The notes: generated from the sequence alone by a model not told the origin. DNA of 64,000 nucleotides from Planomicrobium okeanokoites (GCF_003428875.1 NZ_QQRS01000003.1:1-64000), one strand, 5' to 3'. Positions 11,437 to 22,450 are shown, counted from the stretch's first letter. Numbers and translations are program-made.

Positions 11437-11721
11437 TTGTTAAGACCATTAGGAGACCGAGTTATCATTGAACTCATCGAAGCGGAAGAAAAAACTTCAA
11501 GCGGGATTGTATTGCCGGGATCGGCTCAGGAAAAACCGCAGGAAGGCAATGTCATCGCGGTAGGAAATGGCTTGATCCGCGAAAACGGCGCACGCACGGA
11601 GCTGGATGTTAAAGAAGGCGACCGCGTAATCTTCTCAAAATATGCAGGATCTGAATTGAAATACGAAGGCAAAGAGTATTTGATCTTGCGCGAAAACGAT
11701 ATTTTAGCAGTAATTGGCTAA
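11437..11721 (+). CDS. groES: Co-chaperonin GroES
   Basis: GroES is the 10-kDa lid of the GroEL chaperonin. The protein (94 residues) reads [19 protein letters not shown] at the start, has the mobile loop around [16 protein letters not shown] and ends DILAVIG. The start is TTG at 11437, seven bases after GAGGAGGGTG; earlier in-frame codons would add residues absent in the family. From memory B. subtilis groES also starts with TTG. It is preceded by CIRCE and followed after 36 bases by groEL. Confidence 0.95.
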   Translation: MLRPLGDRVIIELIEAEEKTSSGIVLPGSAQEKPQEGNVIAVGNGLIRENGARTELDVKEGDRVIFSKYAGSELKYEGKEYLILRENDILAVIG

Positions 11722-11739
11722 TTAATAAATTCAGTTTGA

Positions 11740-13386
<1,647 letters not shown>

Positions 13387-13404
13387 TCCCGTTCAATCAT
13401 AAAG

Positions 13405-13437
13405 AAAACTCCTCTCACATAGTGGGAGGAGTTTTTT
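13405..13437. terminator. Bidirectional terminator after groEL
   Basis: AAAACTCCTCTCA / TGGGAGGAGTTTT, one G-T wobble, followed by TTTTTTCTT on the plus strand and a T-rich stretch on the minus strand. It serves groEL and the converging SDR gene. Confidence 0.88.
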
Positions 13438-13457
13438 CTTGGAGAAAAATAATTAAA

Positions 13458-14222
13458 TCACTCAGCTGTCCGTTTTGAAGTATAAGTGAAAATAGGACCC
13501 ATCAATTCAAAGTCATAACTGTCGCTGTCCACTTTTCCGATCGTCTTGTCGCTGTCGTAGAGATCCAGCATGAATTGGGCCATTTCTTTTGCGGTGTGGT
13601 ATTTTTGAACATTGTCACTGTAGCTGAAGTCGTCCAGCTCACGGGCGGTTTTTACAAACTCCGTTTCTGTCATGGACGGTGCCAGTATTTTCACTTTCAT
13701 GGGTGAATCATGATCCTGCAATTCCTGGGCGAGCCCTTCTGTAAAGGCGCTCACATAGAACTTGGTCGCGGCATACGACACGGCATTCGGTACGATCCGG
13801 TAGCCCAAATCAGACGATACATTGATTAATTGTGCACCTTCTTTATTGGAATAATCGCGTGCATATAGCGTGGAGAGGGTGGTAAGGGCTTCAACATTTA
13901 CACGCAGCATCTTTTCGATCTTCTTAACATCCTGCTCGGCCACAGGCGCGCTGTTTCCGAAGCCGGCGTTATTGATCCAGGTTTCAATGTCGTATTCTTT
14001 GAGGCTGTCGTATAATTTGTGGACTTGTTCACTTTCGGAAAGGTCTGCGGGTTTGATGACGACATCCAGCTCAGCGTTGATGCCGTGGATGGCTTCTTTC
14101 AATTCAGCCAGCTGCGCAACGCGTCTTGCAACGAGAATGAGGTTTTTATTGCGAGCCGCAAAAGCTAACGCGGTTTCGTATCCGATGCCTGAGCTGGCTC
14201 CAGTGATGACAGTGTATTTCAT
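13458..14222 (-). CDS. Short-chain dehydrogenase/reductase
   Basis: A classical SDR oxidoreductase of 254 residues with a Rossmann fold for NAD(P)H. Visible are the cofactor motif TGASSGIG (7-14), the basic residues VARR (31-34) that favour NADPH, NNAG (84-87) and the catalytic Ser136/137 - Tyr150 - Lys154 set in VSS and YAATK. The substrate cannot be told from sequence. The gene stands alone on the minus strand, with 235 bp of AT-rich DNA upstream that it shares with the divergent DegV gene. Confidence 0.85.
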   Translation of the reverse strand: MKYTVITGASSGIGYETALAFAARNKNLILVARRVAQLAELKEAIHGINAELDVVIKPADLSESEQVHKLYDSLKEYDIETWINNAGFGNSAPVAEQDVKKIEKMLRVNVEALTTLSTLYARDYSNKEGAQLINVSSDLGYRIVPNAVSYAATKFYVSAFTEGLAQELQDHDSPMKVKILAPSMTETEFVKTARELDDFSYSDNVQKYHTAKEMAQFMLDLYDSDKTIGKVDSDSYDFELMGPIFTYTSKRTAE

Positions 14223-14457
14223 AAGAATTCCTCCAGTGAAATTTATTATGATACACAGTTATCGTACTGTTAACTTTATACGGAAAGCAAATATTGTACG
14301 AACCGTCAGTTAAATGAAATATGTTCATATTATGTCGGCCTGCCTCAAGTTTTCTCTTTATATGACAGCTGTCACTGTCCACCTGGGATGCGTTACTGTA
14401 AATTAGCGATAGTCCACAGATTCTTAAAGGATACAGACTGTAAAGGAGATTTATCTA

Positions 14458-15303
14458 ATGAAAAAAATAGCTTGGATTACCGATACAGCCGCACAGCTGG
14501 ATGAAGCATTCATCCAGGAATATAACGTCCACGTCCTGCCGCTCAGTGTTGTATTTGCCGACGGGACATACAGAGAATCCATCGATCTTACACAGAAAGA
14601 ATTCTACGATAAATTGCGATCAGCTAAAGTCTCACCGAAAACGTCGCAGCCGGCAATCGGCGAGATGCTTGCTTTATATGAAAAGCTAGAGGCGGAAGGA
14701 TATGATGCGGCGATTGCGCTTCATTTGTCCAAGGGACTTTCCGGTACATTCGAAAGCGCCCAGTCCGCTTCGAAAATGACAGGCTTAAAAGTTTACCCCA
14801 TCGATTCAAAAATCGGTTCATTCCCGATGGTCAAGATGATCGAAGCCGGAAACGAGCTTTTGGAAAACGGCAAAGAAGTTGAAGAAGTGGTTGCGGCTCT
14901 TGAAGGGATGACAGCTAAAGCCCATTTATCGTTCATTCCGTCCAGCCTGAACCAATTGCATAAAAGCGGCCGTGTTTCCGGAACGCAGAATTTCCTGAGC
15001 CACCTATTGAATATTAAACTGGTCATCACTTTTGTGGATGGCATCACTGTGATGAAAGAGAAAGTCCGTTCCATCAAGCGGGCTAAAAATAATGTGACTG
15101 ATGCGCTTCGCGCGGATATGGCGGCAGGCACCGTGACCGAAGTTGCAGCGATCCACTGCAATAACGCCGCTGACGCCGAAACTTGGAAGAAAGAAATTCT
15201 GGAGGAGTTCCCGGATTTGAAAGTCGAAGTGGTTCAGCTGAGTGTCTGCGTAGGGGTCCATGCGGGCGAAGGCACTACGGGTTTAAGTTGGCTGGCGAAA
15301 TAA
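14458..15303 (+). CDS. DegV family fatty-acid-binding protein (FakB-like)
   Basis: DegV/FakB proteins bind a single fatty acid and, with the kinase FakA, hand it over as acyl-phosphate for phospholipid synthesis. The 281-residue protein has the N-terminal WITDTAAQL strand, the TSQP motif (62-65) and LHLSKGLSGTFESA (88-101), all family hallmarks, and a C-terminal domain ending in GVHAGEGTTGLSW. The ATG follows AAAGGAG. It is a single-gene unit with its own terminator. Which fatty acid it prefers is unknown. Confidence 0.88.
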   Translation: MKKIAWITDTAAQLDEAFIQEYNVHVLPLSVVFADGTYRESIDLTQKEFYDKLRSAKVSPKTSQPAIGEMLALYEKLEAEGYDAAIALHLSKGLSGTFESAQSASKMTGLKVYPIDSKIGSFPMVKMIEAGNELLENGKEVEEVVAALEGMTAKAHLSFIPSSLNQLHKSGRVSGTQNFLSHLLNIKLVITFVDGITVMKEKVRSIKRAKNNVTDALRADMAAGTVTEVAAIHCNNAADAETWKKEILEEFPDLKVEVVQLSVCVGVHAGEGTTGLSWLAK

Positions 15304-15313
15304 AATATATAGA

Positions 15314-15352
15314 GGCGATATGACAATTCTAAATTGTTGTATCGCTTTTTTT
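15314..15352 (+). terminator. Terminator after the DegV gene
   Basis: GGCGATATGACAATT / AATTGTTGTATCGCTT forms a long imperfect stem with a short loop, followed by a run of T residues. Confidence 0.75.
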
Positions 15353-15471
15353 GTATCCCATGAAACGCACTGAGCGAATATTTCGTAAATAACTTGGTGA
15401 TAAACGAATTTCAATGACGTAGTATAGAAACCATAAAAGAAATGAAAGTTGGGGCGGAAGGAGAATGACGT

Positions 15472-16614
15472 ATGCGGTCATACTGGTTTTGGATTTTAAT
15501 GCTCGGCACAGCCTGGACGCTGGGGCTGATTCAATTATCGATGGATGTCAGTGAAATGCCATTCCGTATTTTTGGCAGCGCCATTTTTTTCGGGCTGTTC
15601 TTCCTGATGCCATTGCTGAAAAGGATGCCGCTTTTAGCGTTGCTGAATTTAATGGGCATGGCTGCTTTGGCCATCTGGATTTTCTGGCCGGCACCGGGAT
15701 CACCTATGAACCTTTATCCGCTGCTGATCTTTCCGATTATTGCAGGAAAAGCGGTGTACAGGCTGTCCGTGCAAGGCTCAGTCATCATAGGCATCGTTTT
15801 ATTGGCTGGTGCTTTGCTCCATAGCTTGGCCGGAGATTCAGATATATCGCCAATTTTCATATTGCTCTATGCTTTATTGCTTGGCGCGGCATTATTGTTT
15901 TTCAGGAAAAGTTACATATTCGAAGACGGACTGCTGGAGCGGAACGAAGCGTTATTGAGTGAATACCGCAAGATGAAACGGCGTTTGCTGACGGATGAGC
16001 GGGCGGCGCGGCAGGAGGAACGGACGCAGATTGCCCGGGATATCCATGATTCGGTGGGCCATAAGCTGACGGCGCTGCTGATGCAGCTTGAAGTATTCCG
16101 GCTGCAGGCGGACGGTGATACCGCGGAAGGGCTGCAGGACCTGAAATCATTGGCGAAAGAAAGCCTGGAGGAAACGCGCAGCGCCGTGAAGACCCTGAAG
16201 CATGACGAAGCTGGGGGAGTCACGGCTATTATTGGCCTGATCCGGAAACTGGAGGCGGAAAGTTTTCTGCGCATCCAGTTTTCCGTGAAGCATGGTGCTT
16301 TGTCAGCACCTCTTGGCAACGAACAGATGGTGATTGTGTACCGGGCGGTGCAGGAAGCGCTGACGAATATCATGCGGCACAGTCCAGCGCGCGAAGCGGA
16401 GATCGTATTTGAAGCGCCAGGGGGCAGTATTTTCAGGTTTACGGTAAGCAATAAAACCGGAGAAACTTCACCGTTTCGTGAAGGTTTCGGCCTGTCGTCA
16501 ATGCGGGAGCGGGTTGAGCAGTCAGGTGGTGCCTTTAAGGCGGGACCGGAAAATGGTTTATTCATCGTAAAAGGTTCCCTTCCTTTAATCGTTAAGGAGA
16601 GTGATTTGGAATGA
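15472..16614 (+). CDS. Sensor histidine kinase, LnrJ/NarL-type (HisKA_3)
   Basis: A 380-residue membrane kinase. The first 145 residues form about five hydrophobic spans with almost no outside loop, so the sensor is intramembrane. The dimerisation domain holds the phosphoacceptor His192 in ARDIHDSVGH, and a HATPase domain follows (EALTNIMRHS N-box-like; GFGLSSMRERV). The ATG is preceded by GGAAGGAG. It overlaps the response regulator by 4 bases. With the three downstream transporter genes the order matches the B. subtilis linearmycin-resistance operon lnrJKLMN (yfiJKLMN). In that system the kinase senses membrane-active polyenes; the ligand here is not established. Confidence 0.86.
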   Translation: MRSYWFWILMLGTAWTLGLIQLSMDVSEMPFRIFGSAIFFGLFFLMPLLKRMPLLALLNLMGMAALAIWIFWPAPGSPMNLYPLLIFPIIAGKAVYRLSVQGSVIIGIVLLAGALLHSLAGDSDISPIFILLYALLLGAALLFFRKSYIFEDGLLERNEALLSEYRKMKRRLLTDERAARQEERTQIARDIHDSVGHKLTALLMQLEVFRLQADGDTAEGLQDLKSLAKESLEETRSAVKTLKHDEAGGVTAIIGLIRKLEAESFLRIQFSVKHGALSAPLGNEQMVIVYRAVQEALTNIMRHSPAREAEIVFEAPGGSIFRFTVSNKTGETSPFREGFGLSSMRERVEQSGGAFKAGPENGLFIVKGSLPLIVKESDLE

Positions 16615-17243
16615 TTCGAGTGTTATTGGCCGAAGACCAGGCAATGGTGCGGCAAGGCTTGAAGATGATGATTGAAACAGATAAGGAAATTCAGGTGACG
16701 GGAGAAGCTGTAAACGGTAAAGAAGCGGTGGCGTTATGCGAAAGCCAGGCATTCGATCTGATTATTATGGATATCCGGATGCCGGTGATGGACGGTTTGG
16801 AAGCGACACGCATCATCCTGTCGCGGCGTCCGGAGAGCAAAGTGCTGATTTTGACCACTTTCAATGATGATGAATACGCATTGGAAGCGTTGAAAAGCGG
16901 GGCTTGTGGATATTTGTTAAAGGATGCCGATACGTCAGAGTTAATCCGTTCAATCCATAGCTGTATGGAAGGCGGTTTGGTGCTTGAAGATCAAGTGGCG
17001 GCCAATATCCTGCCGAAATTGATGAAAGGCGCAGTACAGGAAAAAGCGGATGCGTCTTTGACGCCAAGGGAATTGGACATCATTTACCGGATCGGTGAAG
17101 GGCGCAGCAATCGGGAAATTTCCGATGAATTGGCGCTGTCAGTCGGCACAGTAAAAAATCATATCAGCATCATACTCGATAAACTGGAGCTGCGGGACCG
17201 TACACAAATCGCAATTTACGCCATCCGCCATGGACTGGTTTGA
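16611..17243 (+). CDS. NarL/LuxR-family response regulator, LnrK-like
   Basis: A 210-residue two-domain regulator. The receiver has the acidic pair at E8-D9, the phospho-acceptor D54 in IIMDIRMP and a conserved Lys near 104. The C-terminal LuxR helix-turn-helix spans about 145-195 (LTPRELDII...GTVKNHIS). It overlaps the kinase gene, so it is its cognate partner, and likely switches on the ABC exporter genes 119 bases downstream, which are separated from it by a terminator-like hairpin. Confidence 0.9.
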   Translation: MIRVLLAEDQAMVRQGLKMMIETDKEIQVTGEAVNGKEAVALCESQAFDLIIMDIRMPVMDGLEATRIILSRRPESKVLILTTFNDDEYALEALKSGACGYLLKDADTSELIRSIHSCMEGGLVLEDQVAANILPKLMKGAVQEKADASLTPRELDIIYRIGEGRSNREISDELALSVGTVKNHISIILDKLELRDRTQIAIYAIRHGLV

Positions 17244-17289
17244 CTCGATATGACGGAAGTCATGTTTATCGATGAAAGTTATGACGCAA

Positions 17290-17314
17290 GGCAGTGGGTA
17301 CACTGTCTTTTTTT
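17290..17314 (+). terminator. Terminator between the two-component genes and the exporter genes
   Basis: GGCAGTG / CACTGTC stem with a 4-nt loop and seven T residues. It separates the regulator pair from the ABC genes, so the exporter probably has its own promoter in the 47 bases before 17362 or depends on read-through. Confidence 0.75.
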
Positions 17315-17361
17315 ACATACACTGAGCTTAATGGAACGCAGATTGAAAGGAGAAGGAGACC

Positions 17362-18294
17362 ATGCTTGAAACAGAGGAACTAAAGAAAGTGTTCAAAGGC
17401 AAGACGGCAGTGGAAGGAGCCAGCCTTTATATCGACAAAGGCGAATCGGTTGGATTGCTCGGCCCGAACGGTGCCGGGAAATCGACCACGATTTCCATGA
17501 TTTCGACTCTATTGAAACCTACTTCCGGAGATGTTCGGCTGAACGGTAAAAGCGTCATTAAAAATCCAAGTGACATGCGGCGTGTGCTGGGTGTCGTGCC
17601 GCAGGAAATTGCCTTGTATGCAGAGCTGTCGGCATATGAAAACCTGAAGTTCTTTGGCCGGATTTATGGTCTTACAGGAAAAGCGCTGGAAACGGCAATC
17701 CAACATTCATTGGAGCTGGTTGGTTTGGTGGAGCGCCAGAAAGAAATCGTCAAAACCTATTCCGGCGGCATGAAGCGGCGGGTCAATATTGCCGCCGCTA
17801 TGATGCATGAACCTGAAGTGATCATCATGGATGAACCGACTGTCGGCATTGATCCGCAATCACGCAGCCATATCCTTGAAATGGTGCGCAAACTTAATAA
17901 AGAAAAGGGATTGACGGTGCTTTACACCAGCCATTACATGGAAGAAGTGGAACGTCTTTGTGACCGAGTCTATATCATGGACCACGGCAAAATCATCGCC
18001 AGCGGAACGAAAGACGAGCTGAAAAGCATCCTGTCGAGCGAGGAAACGGTCTGGATCGAGCTCGACCGTCCCTATCCGGCGTTTTTCAAAGAACTGCAAT
18101 CAATTGAGTCGATCAAGCAGGCGATTGAAACGGAAAAAGGCATTAAGCTGATCCTTCCGAAAGGCAGCCGCGTACTGGGCAAAGTTTTTCAGGCGTCGGA
18201 ACGTCATCATGTCCAGATCATCAACGTCAATGTTCAGACGCCAAGCCTTGAAGATGTATTTCTGCATTTGACCGGGCGGAAACTGAGAGATTAA
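17362..18294 (+). CDS. ABC exporter ATPase, LnrL-like
   Basis: A 310-residue ABC ATPase with Walker A GPNGAGKST (34-42), signature YSGGMKRR, and Walker B VIIMDEPTVGIDP, followed by a C-terminal extension of about 90 residues typical of drug-type exporters (DrrA/CcmA group). It is the first of three closely spaced genes with two ABC-2 permeases; only 13 bases separate it from the next. The likely role is removal of a membrane-active compound, by analogy with linearmycin resistance. Confidence 0.9.
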   Translation: MLETEELKKVFKGKTAVEGASLYIDKGESVGLLGPNGAGKSTTISMISTLLKPTSGDVRLNGKSVIKNPSDMRRVLGVVPQEIALYAELSAYENLKFFGRIYGLTGKALETAIQHSLELVGLVERQKEIVKTYSGGMKRRVNIAAAMMHEPEVIIMDEPTVGIDPQSRSHILEMVRKLNKEKGLTVLYTSHYMEEVERLCDRVYIMDHGKIIASGTKDELKSILSSEETVWIELDRPYPAFFKELQSIESIKQAIETEKGIKLILPKGSRVLGKVFQASERHHVQIINVNVQTPSLEDVFLHLTGRKLRD

Positions 18295-18307
18295 GGAGGC
18301 AGGCTCC

Positions 18308-19579
18308 ATGTTTGCATTTATGAAAAAAGATATGCTGATCTTAATTCGCGACCGCACGGAACTGGCGGTGCTATTGGCGATGCCGTTCATATTGATCGCG
18401 ATTCTGGGCTTTGCACTGAGCGGATTGCTCAGCGGCAATTCGGAAGTGCTGTCGATGGACGTGGCCATAGTGCAGGAAGACGATGAGCAGCAAGGGCTGG
18501 ACCGTTTTGCGGAAGAGTTGGGGAGTGCAGGAATCCCGGCAGAAGCCCAAGCCGGAATCATGGCGGCAGCTGAAGAAAGCAGCCCTTCTTCCATTCTTCA
18601 GGGAATTTTGACGGATGACAGTTTAAGCGGCTTGGTGACGGCCCAGGAAATGGACACGGCATCGGCAACTAAAGCGCTGGAAGAGGAAGAAGTGGTGGCC
18701 ATCCTGACGATTCCTGAAAATTTCACATTCAAAGCTCTGCAGAAAATGATGTTGGACGCGGGGGACGGGGCGGAATTGCAATTGATGATTTCGGATCATG
18801 CGGCAACACAGTCAGAAGTTTTTCATGACATATTGGATGAATTCGTCTGGTCGCTGAATTTCGAAAGCGCCATTGCAAGAGCGGCGAATGGCGAAGGTGA
18901 TCTGCCGGTAGCGGAGCAGACCCAGTTTGGCGGGGTGGAAAGTGTGTCAGCTGTGCAGCCGATCAGTTCGTTCCAGTATTACACAATCGGTATGGCGGTC
19001 ATGTTTGCGTTATTTGTCGGTGCAACGATTTCGGGGATGGCCTATGTCGAGAAGCAGCAATTCGTCTTTAACCGCATTTTGCTGTCAGACCATCATCCGT
19101 TAGTCTATTTGGGCAGCAAAGCCATTTCAGCGGCAATCATAACGTTCCTGCAGTTCTGTATTCTATTCTTCTTATCGTCGCTGATTTTCGGTGCATTCGA
19201 TCTGACGGAAGGGGCATTTTGGCCAGGGATGCTGCTCATTGCCTTCAGTCTGTCCATTTGCGTGGGCGCTGTAGCGGCATTTCTAACTGCATTGACGATG
19301 CGTTTTGATAATGACACGATCACTACGGTATTTTCTGGCGGAGTCGTGACGATTTTCGCATTTCTCGGCGGCAGTTTTACGCCGACCGAAGGGCTTCCGG
19401 TCTTCATACAGAAGCTCGGCAGCTGGACGCCGAACGGCGCAGCATTGAATGCCTTTCTATTGTGGGTTCAGAATTTGGAACTCGGCTTGCTGTGGGAACC
19501 ACTGGGGCGGCTCTTGCTGATTACAATCCTGCTGCTCGCTTTAGGTCTGCTGCTGTTTCCGAGAAAGGGGGAGGCTTAG
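18308..19579 (+). CDS. ABC-2 type exporter permease, LnrM-like
   Basis: A 423-residue membrane protein of the ABC2_membrane_3 type. One N-terminal span (about 20-40) is followed by an extracytoplasmic domain of about 200 residues and then five to six clustered spans. The large outer domain is rich in Glu, Asp and Ala. AAGGAGGCAGG precedes the ATG. It pairs with the next gene, which has the same architecture, to form the membrane part of the exporter. Confidence 0.87.
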   Translation: MFAFMKKDMLILIRDRTELAVLLAMPFILIAILGFALSGLLSGNSEVLSMDVAIVQEDDEQQGLDRFAEELGSAGIPAEAQAGIMAAAEESSPSSILQGILTDDSLSGLVTAQEMDTASATKALEEEEVVAILTIPENFTFKALQKMMLDAGDGAELQLMISDHAATQSEVFHDILDEFVWSLNFESAIARAANGEGDLPVAEQTQFGGVESVSAVQPISSFQYYTIGMAVMFALFVGATISGMAYVEKQQFVFNRILLSDHHPLVYLGSKAISAAIITFLQFCILFFLSSLIFGAFDLTEGAFWPGMLLIAFSLSICVGAVAAFLTALTMRFDNDTITTVFSGGVVTIFAFLGGSFTPTEGLPVFIQKLGSWTPNGAALNAFLLWVQNLELGLLWEPLGRLLLITILLLALGLLLFPRKGEA

Positions 19580-19580
19580 C

Positions 19581-20684
19581 ATGAAATCTGTGTATTTATT
19601 GCAATGGCAAAGATTTCGCCGAGCTCCCATTATGGTTCTGTCATTCTTTGTGATGACCATTATCTTTGTAGGGGCGCTGGCAGGCAATAATCCGGCTGAA
19701 CGGCCGGCAGTCATGGCTTATGCGGATGACTCTTTGGCGCAAAATGAAGCTGAGGACTGGGTCGCTTCGCTCAATGAAGCAGAAGAATTCCAATTTCAAT
19801 TGATGGATGAAGACGCAGTGCGTGAAGCGGTTTCGAGCGGCGACACATCACTGGCAGTTCGTCTTTTGGAAGATGATTACCGGATTGTCCTTGCCGCAGA
19901 CGATATGAGCCGCTTTGTCATCGAAGCCTTTCTCGACCGTAAATACCGGGAAGAGCTGCGACTGCAGCAACTCGAACAGCAACCAGGCGCGGACGACATC
20001 CGGTCAGAAGCGGCTGCAGAGATGGAAGAGCCTGCACTGCGGGTAACCACTTCCACTCTGGGTGGCATAGACGAGTTTAAATATGACAACCAATTGCAGC
20101 TTCTGTTCGGCATGACTTTGTTCTTTTCTGTGTATACGATTATGTTCAGTCTGATGAAAATCGTCGAAGAGAAGAAACAGGGTACGTGGAATCGGCTGAT
20201 CTTGTCCCCGGTAGCTAAATGGGAAATTTATCTGGGGCATCTGGCATACAGCTTCACCATCGGTTATTTGCAGATCGTGATGATATTCCTGTTATTCCAA
20301 TATGTCTTCAACTTCGATATCGGCGACCGCTTCGGTGCGATATTACTGATCATCGCCTGCTACACTTTCGCAATTGTGGCGCTCAGCATGCTCGTGATGA
20401 GCCTCGTCAGCCGGCCGCAGCAGCTGCAGGCAGTTGTGCCGATCATTGCAACGGGTATGGCGATGATCGGCGGTGCGTTCTGGCCGATTGAACTGGTCAG
20501 CAATCAATTATTGCTGGCAATTTCCAAAGTCCTGCCGATCACTTACGGTCTTGAGGCGTTGAAAGGCGTCGCAATCTATGACCGCAGCTGGCAGGAACTG
20601 AGCGAACCGATTTCGATTTTACTGCTGTTCGGCGTGGCCTGCATGGGAATCGGCATCAATTTGATGGAGCGGCGCACGTATTGA
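19581..20684 (+). CDS. ABC-2 type exporter permease, LnrN-like
   Basis: A 367-residue permease with the same plan as the preceding one: one N-terminal span, an acidic outer domain of about 130 residues, then five to six spans (including YDNQLQLLFGMTLFF at the domain border). It begins one base after the upstream stop codon, so translation is coupled. Last gene of the exporter set. Confidence 0.87.
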   Translation: MKSVYLLQWQRFRRAPIMVLSFFVMTIIFVGALAGNNPAERPAVMAYADDSLAQNEAEDWVASLNEAEEFQFQLMDEDAVREAVSSGDTSLAVRLLEDDYRIVLAADDMSRFVIEAFLDRKYREELRLQQLEQQPGADDIRSEAAAEMEEPALRVTTSTLGGIDEFKYDNQLQLLFGMTLFFSVYTIMFSLMKIVEEKKQGTWNRLILSPVAKWEIYLGHLAYSFTIGYLQIVMIFLLFQYVFNFDIGDRFGAILLIIACYTFAIVALSMLVMSLVSRPQQLQAVVPIIATGMAMIGGAFWPIELVSNQLLLAISKVLPITYGLEALKGVAIYDRSWQELSEPISILLLFGVACMGIGINLMERRTY

Positions 20685-20697
20685 TAAACCAGGAATA

Positions 20698-20741
20698 GGC
20701 AATCCATCCAGTCCGGACGGCGGCTGGATGGGTTGCCTTTT
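20698..20741 (+). terminator. Terminator of the exporter operon
   Basis: GGCAATCCATCCAG / CTGGATGGGTTGCC, a 14-position stem with one wobble, followed by TTTTC. The remaining 140 bp to the next gene show nothing else I can support. Confidence 0.85.
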
Positions 20742-20884
20742 CATTTATTAAACAGCTCACTTTCCACAAACGCCTGATTCGTGTAAACTGTATAAGGTTA
20801 AGAATGACTGAAATGTAAATTGATTTTATTGAATGCAATTATAGATGCAAAAAGAGTCAGGAACGAAAGGATTGGAATGGAATT

Positions 20885-21862
20885 ATGAAAGAGAATTTTT
20901 GGCAGGATCTGCCGCGGCCGTTTTTTGTATTGGCGCCGATGGAAGATGTGACGAATGTCGTTTTTCGCCATGTAGTGGCTGAAGCGGCTCGTCCGGATGT
21001 ATTTTTCACGGAGTTTACGAATACGGAAAGCTATTGCCATCCGGAAGGGATCTTCAGCGTGCGCGGCCGATTGACGTTCACGGAAGATGAGCAGCCGATG
21101 GTCGCCCATATCTGGGGCAATAAACCCGAGCATTTCCGTGAAATGAGCATCGGCATGGCGAAGCAGGGCTTTAAAGGTGTCGACATCAATATGGGCTGCC
21201 CTGTGCCGAACGTTGCCGCTAAAGGAAAAGGCAGCGGCCTGATCAATTACCCGGACAACGCAGCCGAAATTATCCAGGCGGCGAAAGCTGGCGGATTGCC
21301 GGTCAGCGTCAAAACGCGTCTGGGCTATACGAGCGTGGACGAATGGAAAGGCTGGCTGACACATGTGCTTGAACAGGGCATCGCCAATCTGTCGATTCAC
21401 TTGCGGACGAAAAAGGAAATGAGCGCAGTTCCCGCGCATTGGGAATTGATCCCTGAAATCAAGCAATTGCGTGATGAAATCGCGCCGGATACACTTATCA
21501 CGATCAACGGCGATATCCCGGACCACAAAACGGGTATGGAGCTTGCTGAGAAATATGGCATCGACGGCGTCATGATCGGGCGTGGGATTTTCCACAATCC
21601 GTTCGCATTCGAAAAAGAGCCGAGAGAGCACAGCAGCGAGGAGTTATTCGATCTGCTGCGTCTGCATCTGGATCTTCATGACAAGTATTCCACGGATATC
21701 GAACCTATCGCGTTCAAGCCGCTGCGCCGCTTCTTTAAGATTTACGTTAAAGGTGTCCGCGGCGCCGGTGAATTGCGGAACGAATTGATGTACACCGAGA
21801 CGACGGATGAAGTCCGTGAACTCCTCAATAAATTCGAAGCAATGTCTAAAGTGAAAAGTTGA
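20885..21862 (+). CDS. tRNA-dihydrouridine synthase
   Basis: An FMN-dependent reductase that makes dihydrouridine in tRNA D-loops. The 325-residue TIM-barrel protein has [12 protein letters not shown] (17-28), the active-site segment INMGCP (101-106, Cys105) and GKGSGLI. The C-terminal flavin phosphate site reads [13 protein letters not shown], and a helical RNA-binding tail follows. The ATG follows GAAAGGAT. I cannot tell which tRNA position it modifies. The local motif choice (NMGCP with KGKGSG) resembles DusC-like Firmicute members rather than DusB next to lysS. Confidence 0.9.
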   Translation: MKENFWQDLPRPFFVLAPMEDVTNVVFRHVVAEAARPDVFFTEFTNTESYCHPEGIFSVRGRLTFTEDEQPMVAHIWGNKPEHFREMSIGMAKQGFKGVDINMGCPVPNVAAKGKGSGLINYPDNAAEIIQAAKAGGLPVSVKTRLGYTSVDEWKGWLTHVLEQGIANLSIHLRTKKEMSAVPAHWELIPEIKQLRDEIAPDTLITINGDIPDHKTGMELAEKYGIDGVMIGRGIFHNPFAFEKEPREHSSEELFDLLRLHLDLHDKYSTDIEPIAFKPLRRFFKIYVKGVRGAGELRNELMYTETTDEVRELLNKFEAMSKVKS

Positions 21863-21909
21863 CCAAAAAACAGCGCATTCCCTGGAGTTCAGGAAATGCG
21901 CTGTTTTGG
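21863..21909. terminator. Bidirectional terminator after the dus gene
   Basis: A long stem (CCAAAAAACAGCGCATT with AATGCGCTGTTTTGG) starts directly after the dus stop codon. A-rich and T-rich ends let it serve the small minus-strand frame on the other side as well. Confidence 0.85.
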
Positions 21910-21915
21910 ATTGAT

Positions 21916-22128
21916 TCAGATTCGGCCGATCAGGTTCTCTATCAATGTTTCATTGAGCATATTCTTCTCGTTTGGCAATGGCAAAGCCCTTTTGCCGGTC
22001 TGTACGTCTTCAACAAATATAATCTCCCGGCGTACTGTATTTGAAAAGCAGATCATGTATTTTTTATCATTAAAATCAATAACACTGAAACGGGTTCGAT
22101 CCGTAAGAAACCAATTTGGAGATATCAC
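21916..22128 (-). CDS. Small hypothetical protein (70 aa)
   Basis: I do not recognise it. A GTG start at 22128 is preceded by AAAGGCGG, a modest ribosome binding site, and the frame ends next to a bidirectional terminator. The sequence alternates short hydrophobic strands (SVIDFNDKKYMICFS, EIIFVEDV) and ends in a Leu/Asn-rich helix, which looks like a small alpha/beta protein rather than a random frame. Length and style are similar to the next minus-strand frame, so the two could be distant relatives. No cysteine pair, signal or membrane span. Confidence 0.4.
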   Translation of the reverse strand: MISPNWFLTDRTRFSVIDFNDKKYMICFSNTVRREIIFVEDVQTGKRALPLPNEKNMLNETLIENLIGRI

Positions 22129-22193
22129 TTGATGGCCGCCTTTACTGAGGGATTTTTAAAATATTATGCCATGATATGGGAATGAAGTAAATA

Positions 22194-22217
22194 TAAAAAC
22201 TCCCGCGAATCGGGAGT
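22194..22217 (-). terminator. Terminator of the 77-aa minus-strand gene
   Basis: ACTCCCG, loop of 5, CGGGAGT; on the minus strand it is followed by TTTTTATA. It abuts the stop codon of the small gene, which supports that gene being expressed. Confidence 0.8.
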
Positions 22218-22450
22218 CAGATCACTTTGCTTTGGTTGAGCTGAAGATCGATCACGACAGCTGCTTCTTCGATTGTGTTGTAACGTTCGACTACGGAAGT
22301 TTCAAGGAACGTCAATTCCAGTACCGTTGTGTTGGGAACGCAGCGGGCGATGATTAAATCCTTGTTTTCAAAAGTGAATGTCTGGGTGATGCGCACGTTA
22401 TTGTATTGGCAAATCGTGCTGAGCAAGTCACTGATATGGTTTATTTTCAA
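22217..22450 (-). CDS. Small hypothetical protein (77 aa), possibly YkuJ-like
   Basis: The gene starts with TTG at 22450 behind a strong AAGGGAGGAG site and ends at a tight terminator, so expression is well supported. The protein reads as an alpha/beta fold: an N-terminal helix, strands around ITQTFTF and LIIARCV, then TVLELTFLETSVVERY and a final helix. The pattern of a strand followed by a tyrosine-containing hairpin and a last helix recalls the small YkuJ family, but similarity is weak and I do not claim it. No enzyme motif. Confidence 0.7.
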   Translation of the reverse strand: MKINHISDLLSTICQYNNVRITQTFTFENKDLIIARCVPNTTVLELTFLETSVVERYNTIEEAAVVIDLQLNQSKVI

